64,000 nt of DNA from Rutidosis leptorrhynchoides (GCF_046630445.1 NC_092338.1:343671501-343735500), one strand, 5' to 3'. Numbered from the stretch's first letter, positions 11,169 to 23,991 are shown. Program-made: numbers and translations. The notes: generated by a model from the sequence alone, not told the origin.

Positions 11169-12602
11169 AGTGTGGGGAGAATGTACCAAGTTATTCAATT
11201 AAAAACTATCTATCACATGTTTCTGTAAAGTTATTGCAGGTACTTTTGCTTTGGACGATACTAATCAGTTTTACCCGGTTTACTGTAATATATTTTAAAG
11301 AAAGATGGATCTACACGATGAATCAATTCCATCATTAAAAGGAAGTAAAGTCTTCCGAAAAAGACACGCGCTTCTTGATTTAGGTCAAGAAGTTGTCGTC
11401 CAGACCAGCTGTAGGTTGACGAAAAATCTAGAAAAGTCATCTCTAAAATCAGCAGGAAATCCACGGACCTCAGCATCAAACAGGGTCGCCATGTGGTCAG
11501 ATTTATCCTAACCATGAGAAGGATTTATCTCGCATAATGGGGGGGCACCGTGCAAATTAGCTTGATAAGACTAATGAATCAAATCCCCAGAAAGGATAAT
11601 CTCCTTAAAGATTAAAAATCAGCTTTTAAGACTGATATTACTCAATCCTTGAGATTGACCTTAAAGATTGAGAATTACAAACTCATGGAATTCAATGATA
11701 TCTAAACTCGAGCTTGAACGAGAAAATATTTTGATCAAAAATAAAACCGATTTGTTTTCTGAAAACCTATTTTCAATACGTTCATTACCATTGAACGTAA
11801 AATCCTGAGAATTCATTGAAATTCATTAGGTCACCTGAACCAAATCGGGTGTCAACCGTAAGAACGGTGGTTGCATAGCATGGTCGGAGACAGGACCTTG
11901 TGCCAGATCGAAAAATCATAGGATGATCTTTACTATTGCTCCTACAAAGGATAGTACTAGCATCCGACACGTTTTAAGACCATAATCATATGCTTGTCAT
12001 TAGACATTGCCTTAACAGTTTCTTGTTCATCGCTTTCCTTTACAACCGGACGGTAGTTTGCCGAAAGGTAATATACGGGACAAGTAAACTGGACGTATTG
12101 CTTTCCTAATACAAGGTTAGCAAGTGGGTAACACAAAACCACAAGTGTTGAGCTAAAATTTTCAAATCTGAAACCCACACAACCCACAAAAAAAAATATT
12201 TTGCAAACACCGGTGAAGGGTTATTCCGGAAAACTTATCTAGGGTAAAAGCTAGATTAAATTTTCAAAAAGATCAAATGTTTTCATAAAGATCCAATTTC
12301 CTTAAGGATCTACATTTTCATAGTCATGTGGGACTGTAAACCACCTTTCAAATGTGCACTTTGCTTTGGAAACCGAAAGTAAATCGGCTATTTGATTGCA
12401 AGTGTCGTTGACCTAAACCCGAGGCAACTGTGGATGACACACCCACCTTTAACCATGGTTCTATCGTTACTATCATTGTTTATACCACCATATCAAAATC
12501 ACTGATGTACAAAGTGTGATGAATAAAAAAGTGATTCATGTATGTTTTTATTTCAAGTTCTGTATTGCTTGAGGACAAGCAACGTTCAAGTGTGGGGATA
12601 TT
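11169..12602 (+). other. 3' noncoding block of element A, second half
   Basis: It continues element A after D. It is strongly similar to 26801-28090 of B and to the reverse complement of 30753-32041 of C, including a 68-codon ORF (11305-11511) and, antisense, pieces of an open frame (11785-12187). It ends in TTGCTTGAGGACAAGCAACGTT, then AAGTGTGGGGA (12588-12598) and the LTR, so the last motif is the polypurine tract. Confidence 0.75.
11305..11511 (+). CDS. Small conserved ORF in the 3' block (68 aa), unknown function
   Basis: ATG at 11305, product begins MDLHDESIPSLKGSKVFRKR and ends NRVAMWSDLS. It is basic and Ser-rich, with no recognised domain. The same 68-residue frame is open in C (31713-31919, minus) with only a few differences, and is broken by one TGA in B (about 26929-27130). 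Conservation may reflect a cis-acting DNA or RNA element, because the whole surrounding block is also conserved. Coding status is unproven. Confidence 0.3.
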   Translation: MDLHDESIPSLKGSKVFRKRHALLDLGQEVVVQTSCRLTKNLEKSSLKSAGNPRTSASNRVAMWSDLS

Positions 12603-14419
12603 TGATAGTGCTCCAAATGAACATATATTTAGTAGAAATATCGTTCCAATATGTAAAGTTTTTAAATGTAATTTCCTTATTTTTAGTAGTAATAGTTAAA
12701 TAAATAAGTGCGAAGACGAAAGACGCAAATCGCTCGAAAATGAAGATTTAAAGACAAAAACGAAGATTTGAAAGACCAAAACGTCCAAAAAGCTCAAATG
12801 TACAAGATACAATTCAAAAGGTTCAATTTATTGATGAGAAACGTCTAAAAATGACAAGAGTACAAGTTACAAAATGCAAAGTACAAGATATTAAATTATA
12901 CGAAAGGACGTTCGAAAATCCGGAACCGGTACCCGAGCCAACTATCAACGCTCGACGCAACGGAGCTGAAAGTACAAGTCAACTATGCACAAGAATATAA
13001 TATAATATTTAAATAATTCATAATAAGAATAATAATAAATAATAAAAAGTTGTTAATTGAGCATAGTTAAGGGGTCATAAGTGAAAATTTCAAATCAACA
13101 TTTGCCTATAAAATGGAATTCACGTAGTAATGAAAAAGAACACCTTCACTTCATTTTTCTTTCTTTCCCTCTGTAAGAATATATATATTTATATTTATAA
13201 TATTAAGTTTAATTTAAGTTTAATAATAATTGGGTTATTGTAAGAAATATTTTACGGGTTTTAAAGTCGAAACTCTGCCCGTGTAACGCTACGCGATTAA
13301 TCACCACTGTAAGCTATGTTCTTCCTTTTTAAATTAATGTATCGTAACTAAGTTATTATTATGCTTATTTGAGCCAAAGTAATCGTGATGTTGGGCTAAA
13401 ATATTAAGAAGGGGTTATTGAACTTTGGACCATAATTAAGGTTTGGGCAAAAGACCGACACTTGTGGAAATTGAACTATTGACTATTAATAGATGGGGGG
13501 TATTGTCTAATTGAGTGACAACTCATTGGAGTCTGTCGAACCTATCTTCAAATTAATTAACCTAATAATTAATAATGATTATGGTTGTCCTATTTAGTGA
13601 TGTTCATATGGAATCTGTTATAATCATTTAAATAATTAATCAATTGGGTTGGGTAATTGATTATTCATTCTGATCAAGTGGATGAATTAATATTCATAAA
13701 CTAATTAAAACAGGGGTGGATTACATACAGTGATAACTGGTGTAATTGTTGACAGAAGTGATAACTGCGTCACAGTTTAAATCCTTAATCAGTTGGAATA
13801 TTTGACTTCGGGTATAAGGGTAATTTGACGAGGATACTCGCACTTTATATTTATGACCGATGGACTATTATGGACAAAAACCAGATAGACGTATCAAATA
13901 AACCAGGACAAAGGACAATTAACCCATGGTAATAAATTAAAATCAACACGTCAAACATCATGATTACGGAAGTTTAAATAAGCATAATTCTTTTATTATA
14001 TTTCTCATCGTATCTTTATTTATTGTCATTTTATTACTCGCAATTTTATTTACTGTCATTTTATTTATTGTCATTATTTTACGCACTTTAATTATCGTCA
14101 TTTATCTTTACGCTTAAAATATAGAATCGACAAACCGGTCATTAAACGGTAAAACCCCCCTTTTATAATAATATTACTACTTATATAATTATATATATTT
14201 TGTATAAATATAGTTAAAAATATAGTAAATATCACCAGCTCCCTGTGGAATGAACCGAACTTACTAAAAACTACACTACTCTACGATTAGGTACACTGCC
14301 TATAGTGTTGTAGCAAGGTTTAGGTATATCCCATCCGTAAATTAATAAAACTTGTGTCATATTTTGTAGTATTTTGTATTAAAAATAATACTATTTCGTA
14401 CCCTCACGCTACATCATCA
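12603..14419 (+). repeat. 3' LTR of element A
   Basis: Begins TGATAGTGCTCC and ends CTACATCATCA, 1817 bp. It is homologous along its length to the LTRs of B and C but clearly diverged. A TATA box (TATAAAA, 13107-13113) lies in the same place as in B. Unlike B and C it lacks the GC palindrome pair upstream of the TATA box. Confidence 0.88.
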
Positions 14420-14424
14420 GCGTC
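14420..14424. repeat. Right half of target duplication of element A (GCGTC)
   Basis: B's intact 3' LTR reads GGGCGTCCCTATAAATAACC at about 46004. Here A ends and GCGTCCCTATAAATAACC follows, so GCGTC is the expected duplicated target. The left copy is outside the window. Confidence 0.7.
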
Positions 14425-15435
14425 CCTATAAATAACCATATACACTAAATCGGACACGATGGGCGGGGTATTTATATGTACGAATAATCGTTCATTTAAC
14501 CGGACACGGGAATGGATTAATAGCCACTAGAATTATTAAAACAGGGGTGAAATTATGTACAAGGACACTTGACATAATTGTTAACAAAGTATTAAAACCT
14601 TGGGTTACACTCAGTCGACATCCTGGTGTAATTATTAAACAAAGTATTAAAATCATGTTACAGTTTAAGTCCCCAATTAGTTGGAATATTTGACTTCGGG
14701 TATAAGGATAATTTGACGAGGACACTCGCACTTTATATTTATGACTGATAGACTGTTATGGACAAAAACCAGATGGACATATTAAATAATCCAGGACAAA
14801 GGACAATTAACCCATGGGCATAAAACTAAAATCAACACGTCAAACATCATGATTACGGAAGTTTAAATAAGCATAATTCTTTTATTTCATATTTAATTTC
14901 CTTTATTTTATATTTAATTGCACTTCTAATTATCGCACTTTTATTTATTGTTATTGTATTTAATTGCACTTTTAATTATCGTACGTTTTAATTATCGCAA
15001 GTTTATTTTATCGCACTTTTATTTATCGCAATTTCATTATCGTTATTTACTTTACGCTTTAAATTAAGTCTTGTATTTATTTTTTTTACATTTGGTTTTA
15101 ACTGCGACTAAAGTTTTAAAATCGACAAACCGGTCATTAAACGGTAAAAACCCCCCTTTATAATAATAATATTACTTATATATATATTTGTATTTTTATA
15201 AAAGTAAACCAATATAGCGTTAAGCTTTGTTTAAAGATTTTCCCTGTGGAACGAACCGGACTTACTAAAAACTACACTACTGTACGATTAGGTACACTGC
15301 CTATAAGTGTTGTAGCAAGGTTTAAGTATATCCATTCTATAAATAAATAAATATCTTGTGTAAAATTGTATAGTATTTAATAGTATTTCCTTTTAAAATT
15401 TAATAGTATTTTATACCCCTTAGCTATAACTATCA
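14425..15435 (+). repeat. 5' LTR of element B (right-hand part only)
   Basis: Matches 46012-47022 and ends CTATAACTATCA at 15435, directly before the primer site. The left half of this LTR lies to the left of A, outside the window. Confidence 0.9.
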
Positions 15436-15444
15436 AGTTATTTT

Positions 15445-15462
15445 TGGCGCCGCTGCCGGGGA
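15445..15462 (+). other. Primer-binding site of element B (tRNA-Asp type)
   Basis: TGGCGCCGCTGCCGGGGA, nine bases after the LTR end. It closely matches the complement of the tRNA-Asp 3' end used by Athila elements. Confidence 0.88.
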
Positions 15463-16983
15463 TAATCTAGCTTAAAAGCCGGAAGCGTGACGCTAAATTT
15501 TAAAAAAAAAATTATTTTTAGTTTACTTTTATTAAAATACGCTTTTGTAAAAATACGTTTTTAATTATTCGAAAATATAAAAAGAAAAACAAAAATATAA
15601 ATATTTTTAAGATTTTATTAAATATTTAAGTTTTATAAAGTTTCTTTATTTTTATTTTACAAAAATATAAGTTTTATTTAAATATTTTGTGTTTATTTAA
15701 AATATAAAATTAAAAACCGAAAAAGAAAAAAAAATTATATATATATATATATATATATAAATCTAGTTTTAAGATTTTTATTTATAAAATTATAAAGCAG
15801 TTCTATTTTTATATAAGTTTTTATTATATAAATATTTTTATTTAAAACATAAAATATAAAGCATAATACAGAAAATATATATAAAAAAAACAAAAACGCG
15901 TCGAATTAAATCCTGTACCTGAGTTGAATTTTAGAACCCCGCGACTCGCGGAGTTTTCCTGCTTCGGGCACCGCAACTCGCGGAGCAGCCCTGACACACG
16001 TGACAGAAACCCTAATCAGCATTAATTATGGGTTTTATATTTATTAATTAACTTTTAACCCTAATTAGGTTTAATTTTAATATATTAATTAGTTTTACTT
16101 TTTATTTAATTTATATATTTAGTTAAATTAGTTTAATTAATGTAAAATTAATAGTTTTAATAAATAAATAATATAAAAATAATATTTTTATAAAAATTGT
16201 AATTTTTACAACTTTTTGTATATTTTTATATTTTCTCCCTTTTTAATTGTTTTAGCGTAATATTTGTATTTTTCGCTAGTTTTTAGTTTTAAACTTAGTT
16301 TTTGCCATAGTTATATTTTTATTTCTAGATTTTTAGGCTTTGCCGTAAAATCACTTAAGTGCTTTTTCTTTAGACTAAGATTTAGGTGCTTTAGAATTTT
16401 GCGACGCCTTTTTAAGTTTTAGTTTCTTTTTAAGTTATTGCCATTTGGGATATAGTTTTACTTGTAAGCTTTAATATTTTTACACGCCTTTTACCTATGT
16501 ATCAATTATCATTCCAATTAGTAATCTCAATTTGCGATTATAATTTTAAGTTAGTGATAGTAATAAGGTTGGGTTAGTCGAGTGTTTTTAAGTTCTATAA
16601 GTCACTCTTTTTCTTTCTTATTTTTATTTTTCGATCTTTTTCCGACACGCTCTTTTTCTTTCTTATTTCTCGCTATTCTAGTTTTTAGGACATAGATTTT
16701 TTATTCTACTTCTTATCTAAATTTCTTAAAATTACGAAAATTTATTTTAAGTGGTTAAATTAATAGACATCAAAATTTTCTGGTTCGTAGTAATAGTTGG
16801 ATTTGTACGTGGACCGGGTTATTGGAGCCAAACAGTCCTCAATTATATTGAGACCAAACGAATCCTGCCCCTCTGCTGCATCTTTTGGCTATTCGAAACG
16901 TGGGCAAAATCAGAAAAGTCTATTAATTGGATAACTTATATAATTTTTCTTTCCTTTTTAAAAACAAACAGGATATTCAGTGA
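15463..16983 (+). other. Leader of element B
   Basis: 1.5 kb of very AT-rich untranslated leader between primer site and gag. It contains a (TA)n run near 15737-15759, the palindrome pair at 15939-15983 and several poly(A)/poly(T) stretches. A GTG-started frame at 16751-17014 is shared with C, but the two copies are so similar that this is not evidence of coding. Confidence 0.7.
15939..15983. repeat. Palindrome pair in B leader
   Basis: CCGCGACTCGCGG at 15939-15951 and a one-base variant CCGCAACTCGCGG at 15971-15983, starts 32 bp apart. The variant is the G-to-A expected from deamination of a CpG. Confidence 0.95.
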
Positions 16984-19900
16984 ATGCACCGAGCAAGACG
17001 TTCACCACCTGTAACTAGATCAAGACATTTAGCAAATATTACTGCCTTTGATTTTTCTTTAGAATCGTCATCCAGTCGACCAGGTACTCCAATTCAAATT
17101 TCCGATAATCCATTTTTTGAACCCGACCTCACAATTGAGAATCCGGAGAATATTCAGGGACGATTCATAGATCCTGAACCATTAAATTTTCCTCCGGAAC
17201 CACCAATCATTCAAACAGAGATTGTTGAGGAACGAACCATTAAATCAGAATCCTCTAGTGATTCAGATTCAACAAATTCAATTATGGAGAATCTAGAACC
17301 TTTAAGTATGGAAGACCGAATGAGAGCTAAACGCACTGGCCAAGGTCACGCAATTACTCATCCTGACATTAATGCGCCAGATTATGAAATCAAAGGACAA
17401 ATTCTACATATGGTGACTAATCAATGCCAATTTGGAAAGTTATTAAGAGGATGTCCGCAACATGGTTTAGATACCTGTCAAATAGTACAAATATTCTACC
17501 AAGGATGCGACATCACTACAAGGAAAGACATCGATATAGCAGCTGGTGGTTCTATTATGAAGAAAACAGAAACTGATGCTTACAAAATTATTGATAACAC
17601 TGCTTCCCACTCACATGAGTGGCACCAAGAAAAAGATATCGTTAGATCATCTAAAGCAGCTAGAGCCGATTCTAGCCATGACTTAGATTCCATTTCAGCA
17701 AAGATAGATGATGTCGAGAGACGAATGGAAAAGATGACTAAAGATATACACTCAATACGAATTAGTTGTGAGCAGTGTGGAGGACCACATTTGACAAAAT
17801 ATTGTCTCAGTATTGAATTAACAATGGAACAAAGAGAGAATATTTCATACATAAACCAAAGGCCTGGAAATAATTATCAGAATAATTATCAACCGCCAAG
17901 ATCGATTTACAATCAAAACCAGAACTATAACCGAAATATTCCATACAACAACCAACAAGGTCATAGCAATCAACAAGTATCCAACAATACTTACAATCAG
18001 CAAAGACCTAATTTTCAAAACAAACCACCACAACAAACTGATGATAAAAAGCCAAATTTAGAAGATATGATGACGAAGCTAGTTGAAACTCAAACGCAGT
18101 TTTTCACATCTCAGAAACAAACAAATGAACAAAATGCTCAAGCATTTAGAAATCAACAAGCTTCTATTCAAAACTTGGAACAAGAAGTAAGTAACCTAGC
18201 AAGGTTAATAGGTGAAAGAAAACCGGGAAGTCTACCTAGTGATACAAATGCTAACTCCCGAAATGAAACAGCTAAAGCTATTACCACAAGAAGTGGTACA
18301 ACACTTAAACCACCTGAAATACCTGTAACTTCTGATGAAGCTATTCCTACTCCACAAGAACCACAACCTGAACAAGATAAGAAAACAGAACCGGTAGTTG
18401 AGAAGGTTAATGAAGATAACACAGTTAAGGCTAAACCTTATGTTAAACCATACCAACCACCACTTCCTTACCCGAGTAAGATGAAAAAAGAGAAACTTGA
18501 AGCCGAGCAATCCAAATTCTTGGATATGTTTAAACAGATAAATGTAAATCTTCCTTTCATTGATGTAATTTCAGGAATGCCTAGATATGCTAAATTTCTG
18601 AAAGATCAAATATCAAATAGAAAGAAAATGGAAGAACTCTCGGCCGTTACTATGAATACTAATTGTTCAGCAGTGCTGTTGAATAAGATACCAGAAAAAC
18701 TATCTGATCCAGGAAGTTTCACAATTCCATGTTTTCTGGGTAGTCTTAGTTCAATAGAAGCATTGGCAGACTTAGGTGCTAGTATAAATTTAATGCCGTA
18801 TTCACTATACGCTAAACTAGACCTTGGAGAATTGAAACCAACAAGAATAAGCATACAACTAGCCGATCGATCAATAAAATATCCTAGAGGGATAATGGAG
18901 AACATGCTAGTTAAAGTTGGTACTTTAGTATTTCCAGTAGATTTTGTTGTTCTGGACATGGAAGAAGATTCTCAAGTTCCTCTCATATTAGGAAGACCAT
19001 TCTTAAACACGGCTAAAGCAATGATAGACGTGTTTGGTAAGAAATTGACCCTAAGTATAGAGGACGAGAGTGTTACCATTTCAGTTGATAGAGCAATGCA
19101 ACAACCGCAATCTGCAGATGAAACATGTTATTATATTCAAACTATAGATGCACATGCAGAATTATTAGAAGAATTTCCAGAATTACAAGGAACAGGAGAA
19201 TGTTCTTTAGGAGAAGGTAATGAACCAATTGATGAAGCTGAAATGTTAGCTACACTTATAGCTAATGGATATGAACCAACAACAGAAGAAATTCAAATGC
19301 TAAACGAAGAAGACAGATATCGATATAAATCATCGATAGAAGAACCTCCGAAATTAGAGTTAAAGCCACTTCCAAACCATTTGGAATACGCTTATTTACA
19401 TGGTAAATCTGAATTACCTGTAATAATATCGTCTTCTCTTACTGAAAATGAGAAATCACAACTCATTTCTGTGTTGAAAGCCCATAAACCAGCCATTGCA
19501 TGGAAGATTCATGATATTAAAGGAATAAGTCCTTCGTATTGCACACATAAAATCCTTATGGAAGAAGGTCATAAAACGTATGTGCAATGCCAACGAAGAC
19601 TAAATCCGAATATGCAAGATGTAGTTAAAAAAGAAATTATTAAACTGCTAGATGCAGGTTTAATTTATCCAATCTCTGACAGTCCATGGGTAAGCCCAGT
19701 TCAATGCGTGCCTAAGAAGGGTGGCATGACTGTCATTACAAATGAAAAACATGAGCTTATTCCTACTAGGACTGTAACAGGATGGAGTGTTTGTATTGAT
19801 TATAGAAAATTAAATGACGCCACCAGAAAAGATCACTTTCCCTTACCTTTCATTGATCAAATGTTGGAAAGGCTAGCCGGAAATAGTTACTATTGTTTTC

Positions 19901-22263
19901 TTGATAGATTTTCCGGATATTTTCAAATTCCAATAGCACCCGAAGATCAAGAGAAAACCACGTTCACATGCCCTTATGGTACTTTTGCTTACAAACGCAT
20001 GCCATTTAGACTTTGCAACGCCCCTGCAACCTTTCAAAGGTGCATGATGGCGATTTTTCACGACATGATAGAAGAATGCATGGAAGTTTTCATGGATGAC
20101 TTTTCAGTCTTCGGTGATACATTTGAATCATGTCTAGTTAATCTGGAACGAATGCTTATTAGATGCGAACAATCAAATCTAGTACTTAATTGGGAGAAAT
20201 GCCATTTCATGGTTAAAGAAGGCATCGTTCTTGGACATAAAATTTCAAAAGAAGGAATTGAAGTGGATAGAGCTAAAGTAGATGTAATTACTAAACTTAC
20301 ACATCCCACCAATGTTAGAGGAGTTAGGAGTTTTCTAGGGCATGCCGGTTTTTACCGACGTTTCATAAAAGATTTTTCTAAAATTGCCACTCCTATGAAT
20401 AAACTCCTAGAAATGGATGCTTCATTCATCTTTTCAGATGAATGTATCAAATATTTTAATATTCTTAATGAGAAACTCACTAATGCGCCGATCATGATAA
20501 CACCAAATTGGAATCTACCATTTGAACTAATGTGCGATGCAAGTGATTTTGCAATGGGAGCCGTTTTAGGACAAAGGATTGAAAAACGATTTCACCCTAT
20601 ATATTATGCTAGTAAGACGTTACAAGGAGCACAAACAAATTATACAACTACTGAAAAAGAACTCCTTGCTATTGTCTTTGCTTTTGACAAATTTCGTTCA
20701 TATCTCGTTCTAGCAAAAACGGTGGTCTATACCGACCATTCTGCTCTTAGATACCTATTTTCGAAACAAGATACTAAACCAAGATTAATCCGTTAGATCT
20801 TACTCTTACAAGAATTCGATATTGAAATCCGAGATAAAAGAGGAGCAGAAAATCTCGCCGCTGATCATCTTTCTCGTCTTGAAAATCCTGAATTAGAAGT
20901 TCTAAATGAATCGGCCATACAAGACAACTTTCCTGATGAATATCTATTGAAGATAGATTATAATGAAATACCGTGGTTTGCAGACTATGCAAACTACTTA
21001 GTATGTGGATTCCTTGAAAAAGGATTATCGTACCAAAAACGAAAGAAATTCTTCAGTGATATAAAACACTATTTTTGGGAAGATCCACATCTGTTTAAAA
21101 GTTGTCCCGATGGAATAATACGCCGATGTGTATTCGGAGATGAAGCTAGTAAAATTTTAAACCATTGTCACACAGGACCAACAGGAGGGCATTATGGGCC
21201 TCAACTAACAGCAAGAAAAGTTTATGATGCTGGATTCTATTGGCCTACAATTTACAAAGACGCACACCTTCTTTGCAAATCCTGTGATGCTTGTCAAAGG
21301 GCCGAAAAAATAAGTCAACGTGATGAAATGCCATAAAATGTCATTCAAGTATGTGAAGTATTTGACATTTGGGGTATTGACTTTATGGGTCCATTTCCAA
21401 AATCTCATAATAATCTCTATATTCTCGTAGCCATTGATTATGTATCTAAATGGGCGGAAGCACAAGCTCTCCCAACTAACGATGCACGAGTTGTAGTCAA
21501 CTTTTTAAAACGTCTTTTTGCAAGGTTTGGAACACCGAAAGCTTTAATAAGTGATCGGGGAACTCATTTCTGTAATAATCAACTTGAGAAAGTTCTTAAA
21601 AGATATGGAGTAACTCATAAAATCTCCACCGCATATCATCCACAAACAAGTGGACAAGCTGAAAATACCAACCGAGCTTTAAAACGTATTCTAGAGAAAA
21701 CCGTAGGATCAAATCCGAAGGAATGGTCCATTAAATTGGAGGATGCACTCTGGGCTTTTAGAACAGCCTACAAAACTCCAATTGGAACCACACCTTTTAA
21801 ACTCGTCTACGGAAAAGCATGTCATCTTCCAGTAGAAATTGAACACAAAGCATTTTGGGCTTTGAAGACATGTAATCTTGATTTACATGAAGCTGGACGT
21901 CTACGATTAAGTCAACTAAACGAATTAGAAGAATTAAGACATGAAGCATACGAAAATTCGTTAATCTATAAAGAAAGAACGAAGAAATGGCATGATAAAA
22001 GAATCAGAAGTTTAAAAGAATTTAAAGAAGGAGACATAGTTCTTCTTTTCAATTCACGATTCAAGCTATTTCCTGGAAAATTGAAATCAAGATGGTCTGG
22101 ACCATTCATAGTCAAAAGAGTTTTCCCATACGGAACAGTAGAATTAATAAATTCAAATGGAATTGAATTTAAAGTTAATGGTCACAGAGTTAAACATTAC
22201 ATAGATAGTCCAATGAAAATCGACAACGAAATTAATCACAATTTTGATACCACAGCTAACTAA
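16984..22263 (+). pseudogene. gag-pol of element B (gag, protease, RT, RNase H, integrase), broken
   Basis: ATG at 16984 (MHRARRSPP). Order: gag with a CX2CX3HX4C knuckle near 17770, protease with ALADLGAS (Asp codon 18769), RT with FMDDF at about 20089-20103, RNase H from CDASDFAMG at about 20535, integrase zinc-binding H/C region at about 21170-21300, core DD-E residues near 21380, 21553 and 21664, and a GPF motif near 22100. Breaks: a 306-bp in-frame deletion of the gag core at about 17433 (102 residues present in C), TAG at 20794-20796 where C has Trp, and TAA at 21334-21336 where C has Gln. RT also has Arg for the usual Gly in FLDGFSGY and in MPFGLCN. The end NHNFDTTAN is shared with A and C. 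Confidence 0.93.
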
Positions 22264-22434
22264 GTGTGGGGAGAATCAAGTCTTTAAAGGATAATATGTA
22301 TTTCTGTTAGAGTTAGATTGTCTGTTTTCTTGTAGTTCTCAAAAATGGAACCCGGATGGTCTTTCCCTAGCAGACCCTAAAGAACTAGTCTTCTCCCCCC
22401 ATTCTGAATTTTTTTTTTTTTAGGTTTTTACGAA

Positions 22435-22848
22435 ATGAAGACTGCCTGTGAACTAAACCATGGTCTAATGCTACACGCTTTGATCACTAAACGTAATAAT
22501 GACACACTTCCGAGTGAAATAGTATCAGTAATCAGAGAAAGATTGGACAGAGTAAGAAAAGAATCCAGATGCGAAGATAATAAGTTACAATTTGGTAAAG
22601 GAAAATCAAAATCCGCAGCGAAAAGAAGAGCACGACACCTTGAAAAATGTCACAAATGCGAAAAATGGTCACATGGAGGTAAATATTCAAATAATCAAAC
22701 CTATTCAAACACCGAATTTGTTACTTTATGCAGAGTCGGATTCATATGTTTAGAAGAAAAATCACTGAATGCTCGAGGTTACGCCTTTGTAGCTATGGAA
22801 AACCAATTAAACCGACTATCTTATGAATGTGATAGATCATATAACTAA
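22435..22848 (+). CDS. Small ORF after pol in element B, zinc-knuckle-like (137 aa)
   Basis: ATG at 22435, preceded by a poly(T) tract and TAG that resembles a 3' splice site. The product is basic (GKGKSKSAAKRRARH at about residues 55-70), followed by CHKCEKWSHGGKY. In C the same place reads CHKCGKWSHGGKC, a complete CX2CX4HX3C knuckle, so B has lost the last Cys. The stop at 22846-22848 is followed within 20 bases by CAG|GTAAGT, a strong 5' splice site (GT at 22865), also present in C. The role is unknown. Nucleic-acid binding is an inference. It is one of the extra ORFs that plant Athila/Tat elements often carry. Confidence 0.6.
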   Translation: MKTACELNHGLMLHALITKRNNDTLPSEIVSVIRERLDRVRKESRCEDNKLQFGKGKSKSAAKRRARHLEKCHKCEKWSHGGKYSNNQTYSNTEFVTLCRVGFICLEEKSLNARGYAFVAMENQLNRLSYECDRSYN

Positions 22849-23991
22849 GAATACTATCTCACAGGTAAGTCTGTATAGCTTTTATTTTTATTTTTATTTT
22901 TAACCATTTGATAATAAACGCTAATTTGTTCGCTATAAAGTATTAAATTGGTATTAAATAAAATTAGGTTTGGCGACCGAAATTATTGATACCATTCAAA
23001 AATTTATTACATCACTGCGAAATTTAACGTTTATTCTTAAGGTATAAATATCTTTAATCAATCAACTTAAAATATTTCAAAAATTCGTCATGAGTTAAAT
23101 TAGGTCATGGAACCGAAATTACTTTACCGAAAAGAGGGGCGCATATTTTTGATAATATTTGATTGATTAAAGTGGGATAAAAGCCAAAAAGATTTTTAAT
23201 TTTATTTTTACTTTGTTTTTAAAATTAATATATAAATCTTAAATTAATATTGTGAACTTTGTAAAATCAATATATTTAAGTTTGTCAATATTTGAAAAAT
23301 TAATATTTTTAATATAAGTTTGTATGAAAACAAAAATATAATATAAGTTTGGTGTGAATTTATAATATGAATTTTTAATTAAGTTTGGTGTTAATTTTTA
23401 ATATTAATTTTGAATTTTATGCATTTTAAATTTAAGTTTGTGTGAATTTAAAAATAAAAATTTACTTTATTTCGCTAAGTTAAAAATATGATTTTTAAAA
23501 TTTATCGTAAGTTGAAGACTAGGTCTTTGAACCGAAATTGCTTTACCCGAGGGAGGGACGAGAACTTTTATTGAATTAAAGTATGCCAAAAAAAAAAAAA
23601 AAAAAAAACCCCAAAAATCTAAGCTTTAAAACAAGCGCTTGAAAAAGACAAATTTTAAAATTTTGTCGAATGACGGAATAGGACATCGTTCCGAAACGAC
23701 CTCGTCCTAAAACAAAGGAAAACAAAATTTTAAATTTATTTTATATTTGTTTTATAAGTTAAGGTTTATAAATAAAAAAAAAATATCAAACCCCGCGACT
23801 CGCGGAGTTTGAAGGGTCAAACACCGCGACTCGCGGAGGGACCAAAACCCAGAAAAAAATAAAAACGTAAACTGATCAGTCCTCAACCACACACACACAT
23901 ATACTGCGAAAATAAAACCCGAAAAAACCCGAAAAAGACCTCCCAAATTCACAATTTTTCACCGTTAATCGTCAAATCTTTTACTAAAATC
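22849..23991 (+). other. Post-pol spacer of element B
   Basis: AT-rich, no gene recognised. It holds a candidate splice donor (22865), several internal repeats of TTTAAGTTTGGTGTGAATTT-like text (23270-23460), a poly(A) run (23587-23608) and a palindrome pair (23793-23836). Confidence 0.65.
23793..23836. repeat. Palindrome pair in B post-pol spacer
   Basis: Two exact CCGCGACTCGCGG copies at 23793-23805 and 23824-23836, starts 31 bp apart. Confidence 0.97.

Larger units (their letters stand above)
1..14419 (+). mobile_element. Element A: Athila-like Ty3/Gypsy retrotransposon without RT or integrase (left end outside window, interrupted by D)
   Basis: The element comprises a gag-protease reading frame, a 3' noncoding block and a 3' LTR (12603-14419). 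It is split by element D at 2430-11168. Text on either side of D joins into the same motif seen uninterrupted in B near 26801 (aataaaagcc then AAGTGTGGG). Compared with B and C it lacks reverse transcriptase, RNase H, nearly all of integrase, the small zinc-knuckle ORF and the env-like ORF. Its noncoding 3' block and LTR remain clearly homologous to theirs. Its right end abuts GCGTC and then B's 5' LTR, so A sits inside B. The left LTR and gag N-terminus lie outside the window. Confidence 0.85.

Noticed and set aside
16751-17014. Hydrophobic 87-aa frame just before gag of B, also present in C (42233-42514)
   Set aside because: Non-ATG start and overlap with gag; B and C are too similar for conservation to mean anything.
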